DNA of 64,000 bases from Amycolatopsis umgeniensis. GTDB taxonomy: Bacteria > Actinomycetota > Actinomycetes > Mycobacteriales > Pseudonocardiaceae. The notes beneath the pieces were generated by a model. The model saw only the letters and a list, made by a program, of their open reading frames with translations. It made no database searches and was not told the DNA's origin. The DNA is taken from contig NZ_JACHMX010000001.1 in assembly GCF_014205155.1 (NCBI RefSeq), positions 4,030,001 through 4,094,000 on the forward strand. The letters run 5' to 3'. The position numbers and the translations under genes are program-made. Below, in pieces: positions 25,423 to 32,419 of the stretch. Each line of letters opens with the position of its first letter. The stretch's first letter is position 1.

Positions 25423-25452
25423 TTGTCCACAACGCCCCCAACCTGTGGACAA
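25423..25452. promoter_or_regulatory. facing pair of DnaA-box-like sites
   Basis: TTGTCCACA and, 12 bases on, TGTGGACAA are perfect inverted copies of the actinobacterial DnaA-box consensus. No dnaA, dnaN or gyrase genes are near, so this is not the replication origin. It could bind DnaA as a regulatory or titration site upstream of the rsiG-like gene. Confidence 0.45.
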
Positions 25453-25645
25453 CCTCGCCGACCAGCACTTTTCCCCCGCCACCCCCGGTAGACTGGACCA
25501 GGGGCCGCCCCCGGGACGGGTGGGGGGCGCGCTCTGGAAGGAACCGAAAGAGCGGCCGTGGGTGGGAGGTCCTCGGGAGGGGCGGAGATCTTTGTGGTAT
25601 CGCTCCCCGCGGAACATTTCCGCTGGAGCGCGATAAGCTACGCGC

Positions 25646-26209
25646 GTGATCGAAGTCCGGCCCGGTGGTCGCCGTCGTATCGACCGCGTGCTCGGCCCTG
25701 GGTATCTCAGCGACCTCGGCGAGCTGGCCCTTTCCGTGCTGCGCGAGCGCCGTGACGAGGCCGCGCAGGAGGAGACCGACCTGTCGTACCTGCGGCGGCT
25801 GCTGCACGCGCGGATCGACATCGTGCGGGCCGAGCAGGAGCGCCGGAGTTCGGGCGGCGAGAGCAGCGTCGTCGAGCGGCTGGCCGCGATACTGGCGGAC
25901 AACGCGATCGGCCCGGCCACGGGTTCGGGCAGGCATCAGCGGCTGGAGCCGTCTCGGGCGGGTGAGCACCGGCGGTTCGCCGAGGCGCTCATCGGTGACA
26001 CGGATCTTTCGGACGTCAGCAAATTGTCGGACGAGAAGCTGGTCAACGCCCTCAACCGGTACGCCGACGAGGAGGTCTCCGTCTCCTCGTACCGCCGTGA
26101 GGTGCAGGGCGTGATGGACACGATCAACGCCGAGATCGCGACTCGCTACCGCAAGGGCACGGCGTCCGTCGACGACCTGCTCGACACCGAACGCGGCGGG
26201 CCCGAGTGA
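25646..26209 (+). CDS. rsiG: RsiG-type c-di-GMP-binding anti-sigma factor homologue
   Basis: A 187-residue, mostly helical protein. It contains the cyclic di-GMP binding motif E-x3-S-x2-R-x3-Q-x3-D of RsiG perfectly once (Glu143, Ser147, Arg150, Gln154, Asp158). An earlier copy has His in place of Gln (Glu43, Ser47, Arg50, His54, Asp58). In Streptomyces, RsiG with c-di-GMP holds sigma WhiG inactive. The assignment rests on these spacings and on overall size. The GTG begins just after GATAAGCTACGCGC, with no clear ribosome binding site. The stop overlaps the next start by four bases. Confidence 0.75.
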   Translation: MIEVRPGGRRRIDRVLGPGYLSDLGELALSVLRERRDEAAQEETDLSYLRRLLHARIDIVRAEQERRSSGGESSVVERLAAILADNAIGPATGSGRHQRLEPSRAGEHRRFAEALIGDTDLSDVSKLSDEKLVNALNRYADEEVSVSSYRREVQGVMDTINAEIATRYRKGTASVDDLLDTERGGPE

Positions 26210-27153
26210 CGAATCCCGTCCTGGTCGAGGTCGTCCGTTCCGGTTTCGTGGAGAGCGTGCACCGCGGCGCGCTGGTGATCACGGCCCCCGACGGGTCGGT
26301 GCGGTTCTCCGTGGGCGACATCGAGCGTCCGGTCTACCCGCGCTCGTCCAACAAACCGCTCCAGGCTGTCGGGATGCTGCGCGCCGGTCTCACGATCGGC
26401 GACGAAGACCTCGCGCTGGGCTGCGGATCCCACAACGGCGAGCCCGGCCACGTCGAGGGCGCCTTGTCGATGCTTTCCCGCGCCGGGCTGACCGAGGACG
26501 AGCTGGCCTGCCCGCCCGCGTTCCCGCTGCACGAGCCGAGCATGCTCGCCGTGGCCGCGGCGGGGAAACGCCGCGCCGCCATGAATTGCTCCGGAAAGCA
26601 CGCCGCGATGCTCACGACCTGCACACAGCTCGGCTGGACATGCGAGGACTACGCGGCCGCGACCCATCCGCTGCAGAAGGTCATCCAGGCCACCATCGCC
26701 GACCTCACCAGCGAGACGATCGAGACGGTCGGCGTCGACGGCTGCGGCGCCCCGCTGTTCGCGTTCTCCCTCACCGGCCTCGCCCGTTCCTTCGGCAGGC
26801 TGGTCACCGCGATGGGCGGGCCGGAGGGCCGGGTCGCGGACGCCGTCCGCGCGTATCCGTGGCACGTCGCGGGCACCGGCCGCGAGGACACGGTGCTGAT
26901 GCGGAACGTCGACGGCCTGCTCTCGAAGGGCGGCGCCGAGGGCGTGCACTCGTTCGCGCTCCCGGACGGCACCGCGCTGGCGTTGAAGATCGACGACGGC
27001 GCCGCGCGGGCACGGATCCCGCTGCTGCTCGCGACCCTGCGCCACCTCGGCATCGACCCGGGCGACGAGGCGGAAGAACTGCCCAAGGCAGCGGTCCTCG
27101 GCGGCGGGAAACCGGTCGGTGAACTGCGGGTCGCGAGCGGTCTCTTCGGCTAG
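26206..27153 (+). CDS. asparaginase (PF06089, Rhizobium-type)
   Basis: A 315-residue protein of the thermolabile, plant-bacterial asparaginase II family, which shares no fold with E. coli AnsB. The family motifs are PRSSNKPLQA near residue 46, GCGSHNGEP, NCSGKHAAML near 126 (Ser and Lys of the active site) and VGVDGCGAPLFAF. It would convert asparagine to aspartate and ammonia. Its GTG overlaps the rsiG-like stop, so the two are coupled. Its stop overlaps the convergent neighbour by four bases. Confidence 0.85.
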   Translation: MTNPVLVEVVRSGFVESVHRGALVITAPDGSVRFSVGDIERPVYPRSSNKPLQAVGMLRAGLTIGDEDLALGCGSHNGEPGHVEGALSMLSRAGLTEDELACPPAFPLHEPSMLAVAAAGKRRAAMNCSGKHAAMLTTCTQLGWTCEDYAAATHPLQKVIQATIADLTSETIETVGVDGCGAPLFAFSLTGLARSFGRLVTAMGGPEGRVADAVRAYPWHVAGTGREDTVLMRNVDGLLSKGGAEGVHSFALPDGTALALKIDDGAARARIPLLLATLRHLGIDPGDEAEELPKAAVLGGGKPVGELRVASGLFG

Positions 27154-28049
27154 TTCGCGCGTTCCCGCGCGGCCAGGTCGCCCCAGAAGTCCCGCAGATC
27201 GGCGAACAGTTCCGCCAGCTCGTCGACATTGCCGGCGCGAAGCGCGTCGAGGATGTCGTGCACCTCTTCGGCGGTCGTGTCGGCCTGCAGGATCGAGTCG
27301 GCGAAGAGCTGCACGAGACCGCCGTAGTCGAGTTCGACCGCGGAGCCGGGGTGGAAGCTGTCGAGCCAGCGTCGCGTCTCGAGCAGCACCCGGCCTGGTC
27401 CTGAGTCACCGAAGGTCGCTTCGAGCAGGTCACCGACCTCGCGGGCGCGATGCCGCGCGTCGGCGATGGAGACCCGCCAAGACGCCTCGCGTTCGGGGTC
27501 GTCGCGGCCCTTGCCGAGTTTGACCCGGCGCATCCCGGGATCGAACAGCACGAACCACGGCAGCGGCACGGTCCATGTCGTCGAGAGGGTGTGCGAGGCC
27601 GAGGCCGACAGGTCACCGATGGCGGACTTCGCGCGCGAGCGGATCATGTCGAGCGAAGCGCCGCCCGCGTCGAGCACCGCGTTCTTCAACGCCGGATGCG
27701 CGTCGCCGAGGAAGGTCACCAGCGCCGCGGCCGAACGTGCGCGGATCTCCATCGGGCAGATCAGCGGCCCCGGGCCGGCGTCGCCGTGCTCACCCTCCGG
27801 CACGTCTTCGGGATCCAGGACGAGAACGTCGGTGACGAGGCTGGGCGCGGCCCTGCCGTCCGCGAGCTCGGCGGGCAACAGCCGTCCGACATGCTGTGAC
27901 TTGAGCCACAGTGCCTGCTCGCGCTCGCCCGCGGCCGAACGATCGAGCCGGGCCGCTTCGACGGCCTCGAGCAGGCGTTCGTCCGGTGGATCACCCAGCG
28001 CGAGCAGGGGCTCATAGACGCGGAGATAAGCCGCGAACGGACGGGGCAC
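27150..28049 (-). CDS. conserved hypothetical protein
   Basis: A 299-residue soluble protein beginning (GTG) MPRPFAAYLRVYEPLLALGD and ending FWGDLAARERAN. It is acidic and helical, with a central strand-rich segment (TWTVPLPWFVLFDPGMRRVK). I do not recognise a named domain or catalytic motif. Good codon bias and a conserved position beside DUF3073 and asparaginase support it as real. The open frame continues upstream, antisense to the dehydrogenase, but that part is a shadow. Its stop overlaps the asparaginase stop. Confidence 0.7.
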   Translation of the reverse strand: MPRPFAAYLRVYEPLLALGDPPDERLLEAVEAARLDRSAAGEREQALWLKSQHVGRLLPAELADGRAAPSLVTDVLVLDPEDVPEGEHGDAGPGPLICPMEIRARSAAALVTFLGDAHPALKNAVLDAGGASLDMIRSRAKSAIGDLSASASHTLSTTWTVPLPWFVLFDPGMRRVKLGKGRDDPEREASWRVSIADARHRAREVGDLLEATFGDSGPGRVLLETRRWLDSFHPGSAVELDYGGLVQLFADSILQADTTAEEVHDILDALRAGNVDELAELFADLRDFWGDLAARERAN

Positions 28050-28256
28050 ACGAGCATCGTGGCACGCCGACCTGCGACTATCGCCACCGACCGGCCGGTA
28101 ACCGGCGTTCGGTGAACACTGTCGCCACCGGCACACCGTGCCACGTCGCATCCAACCCCCCGGACACGGTACGGTGTCAGCAGGAAATAATTGTCGAGAC
28201 GATGCGGGGCCGCCGATTCCCCCGGCCGCCCCGCCCCTGTGCGAGGGGGTCGAGCC

Positions 28257-28442
28257 ATGGGGCGCGGCCGGGCTAAGGCCAAGCAGACGAAGGTGGCGCG
28301 CGAGCTCAAGTACAGCTCGCACGAAACCGACTTCGATGCTTTGCAGCGCGAGCTGTCCAGTAGTTCCTCGGATTACGGGCACGAGGACGACAAGCGGGAC
28401 GACGACGACCCGTACGACGGGTACGACGAATACCGCCGCTGA
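28257..28442 (+). CDS. DUF3073 small acidic protein
   Basis: A 61-residue protein beginning MGRGRAKAKQTKVARELKY, then an SSHETDFDALQREL helix and a C-terminus almost wholly Asp/Tyr/Glu. This basic head with an acidic tail defines DUF3073, an abundant actinobacterial protein of unknown role found near purM in mycobacteria. GAGGGGG lies upstream of the ATG. The 207 bases before it contain only its promoter region, including the near-palindrome GACACGGTACGGTGTC. Confidence 0.9.
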   Translation: MGRGRAKAKQTKVARELKYSSHETDFDALQRELSSSSSDYGHEDDKRDDDDPYDGYDEYRR

Positions 28443-28450
28443 GCAGGCGT

Positions 28451-28500
28451 GACACGCGAGGGTGGGACGGGCTGAACCCCGTGGTCCACCCTCGCGTGTC
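28451..28500. terminator. 15-bp hairpin terminator after DUF3073
   Basis: Arms GACACGCGAGGGTGG and CCACCCTCGCGTGTC are perfectly complementary around a 20-base loop. It begins nine bases after the DUF3073 stop. No T-run follows, as is common in this chromosome. Confidence 0.8.
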
Positions 28501-28530
28501 GCGTGCTGCCCAAAATACGAGGAGGGTGCC

Positions 28531-29391
28531 GTGTCGGACGTAACGCGGGTAGGTGTCATCGGAGCCGGGCTCATGGGTTCGGGTATCGCCGAGGTGCACG
28601 CACGTGCCGGTCTGGACGTGATCATCACCGAGGTGAACCAGCCGGCGCTGGACTCCGGGCGGGCGCGGATCGAGAAGTCGCTGCAACGCGGCGTCAAGAA
28701 CGGGAAGCTCTCGCAGGAAGACGCCGACTCGGCGCTCGGACGCATCCGCTTCACCACCGAGATCGGCGAGTTCGCCGACCGCGACCTCGTCATCGAGGCC
28801 ATCCTCGAGCAGGAGCAGGCCAAGGTCGAGGTGTTCCGGTCGCTGGACAAGATCGTCGAGCGTGAGGACGCCGTGTTCGCGTCCAACACCTCGTCGATCC
28901 CGATCATGAAGCTCGGGATGGCCACCGGCCGCCCGCAGCAGGTGGTCGGCATCCACTTCTTCAACCCGGTTCCGGTGCTGCCGCTCGTCGAGCTGGTGCC
29001 TTCGCTGCTGACCAGCGACGACACCGCCCGCCGCGCGGAGGAGCACGCGACGACGGCGTTGAACAAGACGGTGATCCGGTCGCAGGACCGCGCCGGGTTC
29101 ATCGTGAACTCGCTGCTCGTGCCGTATCTGCTTTCGGCGATCCGGATGATCGAGTCGGGTTTCGCGTCGGCGGAGGACATCGACCGCGGTATGGAGCTGG
29201 GCACCGCGCACCCGATGGGCCCGCTGCGGCTGTCGGACCTGATCGGCCTGGACACCATCAAGGCGATCGCGGACTCGATGTACGCCGAGTTCAAGGAGCC
29301 GCTGTACTCCTCGCCGCCGCTGCTGCTGCGCATGGTCGACGCCGGCCTGCTCGGCAAGAAGACCGGTCGCGGGTTCTACAGCTACCCCTGA
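28531..29391 (+). CDS. 3-hydroxybutyryl-CoA dehydrogenase
   Basis: A 286-residue NAD(P)-dependent dehydrogenase of 3-hydroxyacyl-CoA. The Rossmann fold opens with VGVIGAGLMGSGIAEVHA. The catalytic His is in GIHFFNPVP and the supporting Asn in ASNTSSIP. The C-terminal dimerisation domain ends KKTGRGFYSYP. GGAGG before the GTG fixes the start. Its 3' end overlaps the convergent PIN gene by ten bases. Mycobacterial FadB2 is the probable equivalent; butanol-type Hbd is the same family. Confidence 0.9.
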   Translation: MSDVTRVGVIGAGLMGSGIAEVHARAGLDVIITEVNQPALDSGRARIEKSLQRGVKNGKLSQEDADSALGRIRFTTEIGEFADRDLVIEAILEQEQAKVEVFRSLDKIVEREDAVFASNTSSIPIMKLGMATGRPQQVVGIHFFNPVPVLPLVELVPSLLTSDDTARRAEEHATTALNKTVIRSQDRAGFIVNSLLVPYLLSAIRMIESGFASAEDIDRGMELGTAHPMGPLRLSDLIGLDTIKAIADSMYAEFKEPLYSSPPLLLRMVDAGLLGKKTGRGFYSYP

Positions 29392-29876
29392 TCCGCCCGC
29401 CAGGAACGCAGCTCCGCGACAGACTTCCTGAGCCCGGCGCGCTCGAGCGCGTCGAGGATCTCGGCGAAGCTTGTTGGCGGAGAACGCCGGGAAGCCGCGA
29501 TGCGAAGCACCGCCTCGACGACCAACCTCCGGTTGAGAGCGATCCGGTCGAGCACGAAATCGTCCGACCCTTGGGCCTTGATGGCCGCGGCGAGCACGTG
29601 ACGGTCGTCCGGATCGGGAAGGGTGAGCGCCGGGACGAGTGGCTCATAGCCGGTGGCCAGGCAGTCACGGACCGAGCAATTCATCAATTCCCGCGTCCTG
29701 TCGAGCTTGCCCGGGTCAAGATCCGGACGGTTTTCCTTGAGGTTCCTGAAGACCTCGTCGAGGATTTCGTCCGTCCACTTGGCCCGAACGAGCCCGCTCT
29801 GCGCGATCCGGATCAGGAGATCGCGCAGAGCGTTGGGGTACAGCACGTTCGCGTCGAGAAGGACCACAAAGGCCAC
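29382..29876 (-). CDS. PIN-domain ribonuclease toxin (VapC-like)
   Basis: A 164-residue PIN-domain protein with the expected acidic residues: Asp8 in LLDANVLYP, Glu37 and Glu41 in TDEILDEV, and Asp88/Asp90/Asp91 in LPDPDDRHVLAAA. It should be a Mg-dependent RNase held inactive by the gene directly upstream. It is longer than typical VapC (about 130), with a helical C-terminus (SFAEILDALERAGL). The start lies four bases after the antitoxin stop. Confidence 0.85.
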   Translation of the reverse strand: MAFVVLLDANVLYPNALRDLLIRIAQSGLVRAKWTDEILDEVFRNLKENRPDLDPGKLDRTRELMNCSVRDCLATGYEPLVPALTLPDPDDRHVLAAAIKAQGSDDFVLDRIALNRRLVVEAVLRIAASRRSPPTSFAEILDALERAGLRKSVAELRSWRADQG

Positions 29877-29879
29877 CTG

Positions 29880-30335
29880 CTAAGTCAGCCCCATCTTCTG
29901 GTTCAGCCCGGCAAGTTCGTCCGCTGCTTCACGACGCCGTTGATCGTCTTGACGGAGGTAGTCGTGCAGCGAACCCGCCTTCACCCGCCGATGCTTGCCG
30001 ACCGTGCGGTACTCGATCTGTCCCGTTTCGAGTAGCCCGATGAGGAAGGGCCGGGAGACGTTGAGCAGGTCGGCCGCCTGCTGAGTGGTCAGCTCGGCGC
30101 GCGACGGGACGATGGACACGCTCTCGCCTGCCGCGACCAAAGCCAGCACCCGGGCCATCAGATCGACGACTCCGCGGGGAACGATCACGGACTCTTCGTG
30201 CTCATCGACGACGACGCGCACCGTGTCCCGTTCATGGCGCCTGGCCAGGTAGGCCTCGACGTGCGGGAGCGCCTCGAGTGCCACATCGATGTCGTGACGT
30301 CCCGGGATGATCTGGTCAATGGTCAGCGCAGTCAT
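29880..30335 (-). CDS. antitoxin with excisionase-type helix-turn-helix
   Basis: A 151-residue DNA-binding protein whose C-terminal half is a MerR/excisionase winged helix (ELTTQQAADLLNVSRPFLIG, then EYRTVGKHRRVK). The N-terminal half is acidic and helical and may bind the PIN toxin. ATG with GGGAG five bases upstream was preferred to a GTG one codon earlier. It precedes the toxin gene by three bases, the usual antitoxin-first order. Confidence 0.8.
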   Translation of the reverse strand: MTALTIDQIIPGRHDIDVALEALPHVEAYLARRHERDTVRVVVDEHEESVIVPRGVVDLMARVLALVAAGESVSIVPSRAELTTQQAADLLNVSRPFLIGLLETGQIEYRTVGKHRRVKAGSLHDYLRQDDQRRREAADELAGLNQKMGLT

Positions 30336-30385
30336 CACTGCTCCCGTGTTCAGCGTGGTCCAGCATCGGCTCTCAACGAATTATT

Positions 30386-30409
30386 CGCAACAAACGCAAC
30401 AAACGCAAC
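30386..30409. repeat. 9-bp tandem repeat CGCAACAAA in the antitoxin promoter
   Basis: Two full copies and a six-base partial (CGCAAC) lie about 50 bases upstream of the antitoxin start in an AT-rich patch. This is a plausible operator for autoregulation by the helix-turn-helix antitoxin. The same bases lie before the divergent oxidoreductase. Confidence 0.6.
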
Positions 30410-30456
30410 TCGATGGTGCGTTCAGCTTGCGTGGCGGCACACCTAGACTTGGGGGC

Positions 30457-31356
30457 GTGGGACAGGGACAGCTGCGCGCAGGTCTGGTCGGGGCGGGTCC
30501 ATGGGCGAAGACGGTGCACGCGCCGGGCCTCGCCGATCATCCCGGGACGAGTCTGTGCGCGGTCTGGGCCAGGCGTCCCGAGGCCGCCGCGGAGCTGGCC
30601 GAGGCGCACGGCGCCGAGGCCGTCGACAGTTTCGACGAGCTGCTCGACAAGGTGGACGCCGTCGCGTTCGCCGTGCCGCCCGCCGTTCAGGCGGAGCTGG
30701 CGGTCAAGGCGGCCGAGGCGGGCAAGCACCTCATCCTGGAGAAGCCGATCGCCGCGGATCTCGACGGCGCGCGGCGGCTCGTGGACGCGGTCGACGCCGC
30801 CGGCGTGGCCGCTCTCGTGGTTCTGACCTTGCGTTTCTCGCCGATGACCCGGGACTGGCTCGACGGGATCAAGGAGGCGGGCGGCTGGCGCGGCGGCGGT
30901 GCGCGCTGGCTTTCGGGCGCGCTGCTCGGCGGGCAGTACCAGTCGTCGCCGTGGCGGCACGACTCCGGCGCGCTCGCCGATATCGGCCCGCACGCCTTCG
31001 ATCTGCTGGACGCGGCGCTCGGTGAGATCACCGACGTGCTCGCCGCCCACCGGAGCGACGACGATCTGTGGCAGCTCCTGTTCGCTCACGAGGGTGGCGT
31101 GACCAGTACGGCGACGCTGTCGCTGCGGCTGCCGATCCAGCCGACGGTCGTCGAAGTGGCCGTTTACGGCGAGCACGGCTATCGCACTTTAGGGCGTAAA
31201 CCGGGTTCTGCCGGAGAGTCGTATACCGCGCTTCTCGATGATTTCGCCGCGATGGCCGCGAGCGGGACGACGTCGCATCCGTGCGACGCGCGCCGGGGAC
31301 TGCACCTGCAGAAGCTGATCGAACGCGCGCGCGAGCTCACCGGGCACGCCAAGTAG
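30457..31356 (+). CDS. Gfo/Idh/MocA-family oxidoreductase
   Basis: A 299-residue NAD(P)-binding protein. The Rossmann motif is LVGAGPWAKTVHAPGL. The conserved EKPIA motif (ILEKPIAADLDGARRLVDAV) supplies the catalytic Lys, and the ALADIGPHAFDLLDAALG stretch carries the His. Substrate is probably a sugar or polyol but is not identified. GTG was chosen at the first strand. It stands alone, divergent from the toxin-antitoxin pair. Confidence 0.8.
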   Translation: MGQGQLRAGLVGAGPWAKTVHAPGLADHPGTSLCAVWARRPEAAAELAEAHGAEAVDSFDELLDKVDAVAFAVPPAVQAELAVKAAEAGKHLILEKPIAADLDGARRLVDAVDAAGVAALVVLTLRFSPMTRDWLDGIKEAGGWRGGGARWLSGALLGGQYQSSPWRHDSGALADIGPHAFDLLDAALGEITDVLAAHRSDDDLWQLLFAHEGGVTSTATLSLRLPIQPTVVEVAVYGEHGYRTLGRKPGSAGESYTALLDDFAAMAASGTTSHPCDARRGLHLQKLIERARELTGHAK

Positions 31357-31418
31357 TACACAGGTCACTCACAAGGCTTTTCCTTGCGCGATAACACCTT
31401 CTTCCGGTTGCGCAACGG

Positions 31419-31456
31419 CCGTCCACAGGTTGTCCACAGGGCTCCATTGTGGACGG
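31419..31456. promoter_or_regulatory. DnaA-box-like sequence inside an inverted repeat
   Basis: CCGTCCACA and TGTGGACGG form a 9-bp inverted repeat. Between them lies TTGTCCACA, a perfect DnaA-box match. It lies in the 234-base gap between the oxidoreductase and vanZ, 6 kb from the similar pair before the rsiG-like gene. Confidence 0.4.
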
Positions 31457-31502
31457 TCGCCGCCCGGACCCCAGCACGGTAGTGCCCTTTCCGCTACCGG
31501 AA

Positions 31503-31567
31503 AAGATCACCTCTTAGAGCGGTCGCTCCGCCATGCCGAGTCGATCTTGTGATGCGAAGGTGATCTT
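31503..31567. promoter_or_regulatory. 10-bp inverted repeat flanking the vanZ promoter region
   Basis: AAGATCACCT and AGGTGATCTT are perfect complements 45 bases apart, ending 23 bases before the VanZ-family start. The spacing suits a dimeric repressor bridging two half-sites or a structured leader. There is no T-run, so termination is unlikely. Confidence 0.4.
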
Positions 31568-31590
31568 GAGCGCTCCGGAAAGGAAGGGCC

Positions 31591-32241
31591 ATGGGAGAGC
31601 TGCTCCGCGCTTTCGGCGCGATGATCCCGTTGACGATCACCGCGATTCCGTACGCTTTGCTCGGCTGGCCGTTGCTGGCCGCGCATCGACGACGAAGACA
31701 AGCCGACCGCTTCTCCGCGTCGGCGACGGCCGCCGTGGACATGACGCTCGCGTTGGCCTGCTTCCTGGTGTTATGCCTGGTCACGATGCCGGTGACCGGC
31801 GCACAGGGCAGCAGGCTGAGCCTCGAACCCGGCACCGACCTGCGCCTCGCGCTGAGTGACAGCGCCAATCTCTGGCAGGCACTGGGCAACGTCCTGATGC
31901 TGAGCCCGCTCGGCGCCCTGCTCCCGTTGCGATCCCGGCGTCTGCGTTCACTGGGCCGGATCGCGCTTGGCGCGCTGGCCGTCTCGGTGCTGGTGGAGGG
32001 TACGCAATATCTGATACAAGCGGGCAGGGTGACCTCCGCCGACGACATCCTCTTGAACACGCTGGGCGCCGTGGTCGGCGCCGCGGTGAGCAAACGGCTT
32101 TGGCACCGGCTCGACGTCCGGCCGCCGGTGAAGATCCCGGCGCAGGTCCGGCGGGTGTGCGACGCCCCCGTCCGGCTGCGGGTCCCACGTTCGGTGTGGG
32201 ACGAGCGCTATTCGGGCATCGCGCATCCGCAGCGGCGGTAA
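31591..32241 (+). CDS. VanZ-family membrane protein
   Basis: A 216-residue protein with four hydrophobic segments. The VanZ core is GNVLMLSPLGALLPLR and VEGTQYLIQAGRVTSADDIL followed by NTLGAVVG. AAAGGAAGG precedes the ATG. VanZ from glycopeptide-resistance elements gives low-level teicoplanin resistance, but no van ligase or dehydrogenase is near, so a general envelope role is more likely. It has a basic C-terminal cytoplasmic tail. Confidence 0.85.
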   Translation: MGELLRAFGAMIPLTITAIPYALLGWPLLAAHRRRRQADRFSASATAAVDMTLALACFLVLCLVTMPVTGAQGSRLSLEPGTDLRLALSDSANLWQALGNVLMLSPLGALLPLRSRRLRSLGRIALGALAVSVLVEGTQYLIQAGRVTSADDILLNTLGAVVGAAVSKRLWHRLDVRPPVKIPAQVRRVCDAPVRLRVPRSVWDERYSGIAHPQRR

Positions 32242-32419
32242 TCCGCTTGACCACCGTGCGAAAGTGATCGCGAAAGCCCTACCTATCGGGAAAGAGGGAT
32301 GCCTCATGCCTGACGCCTCCAGCGGCGTCGGCACGAGCTAGCCGGCGCCTACGCCAGCTCCATCACGCACGCGGGTCCTCCCGTGCGTCTCTTCTCCTTG
32401 CCCGAAAGGCTTTCCACCA

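Larger units (their letters stand above)
24801..25645. other. 845-base noncoding region packed with repeats
   Basis: No frame here shows a family or consistent codon bias. The region holds, in order, a 12-bp tandem repeat, at least four GAAGG-type palindromes, a pyrimidine-rich C-heavy tract (about 25177-25330), a further phased GAAGG array, two facing DnaA-box-like 9-mers, and a GC-rich segment before the rsiG-like gene. It separates ygfZ from that gene and is the longest gene-free stretch in the window. Confidence 0.7.

Noticed and set aside
25423..25452. Chromosomal replication origin
   Set aside because: Only two DnaA-box-like sites, and none of dnaA, dnaN, recF or gyrB lies near. An origin in this group has many boxes between dnaA and dnaN.
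28050..29357. Upstream continuation of the minus-strand frame that contains the 299-residue hypothetical gene
   Set aside because: This part is antisense to DUF3073 and the hydroxybutyryl-CoA dehydrogenase and has no coding features. The real start is the GTG at 28049.
31591..32241. Glycopeptide resistance cluster (VanZ)
   Set aside because: No vanH, vanA, vanX or vanRS genes are present and VanZ-family proteins are common in actinobacteria without resistance.
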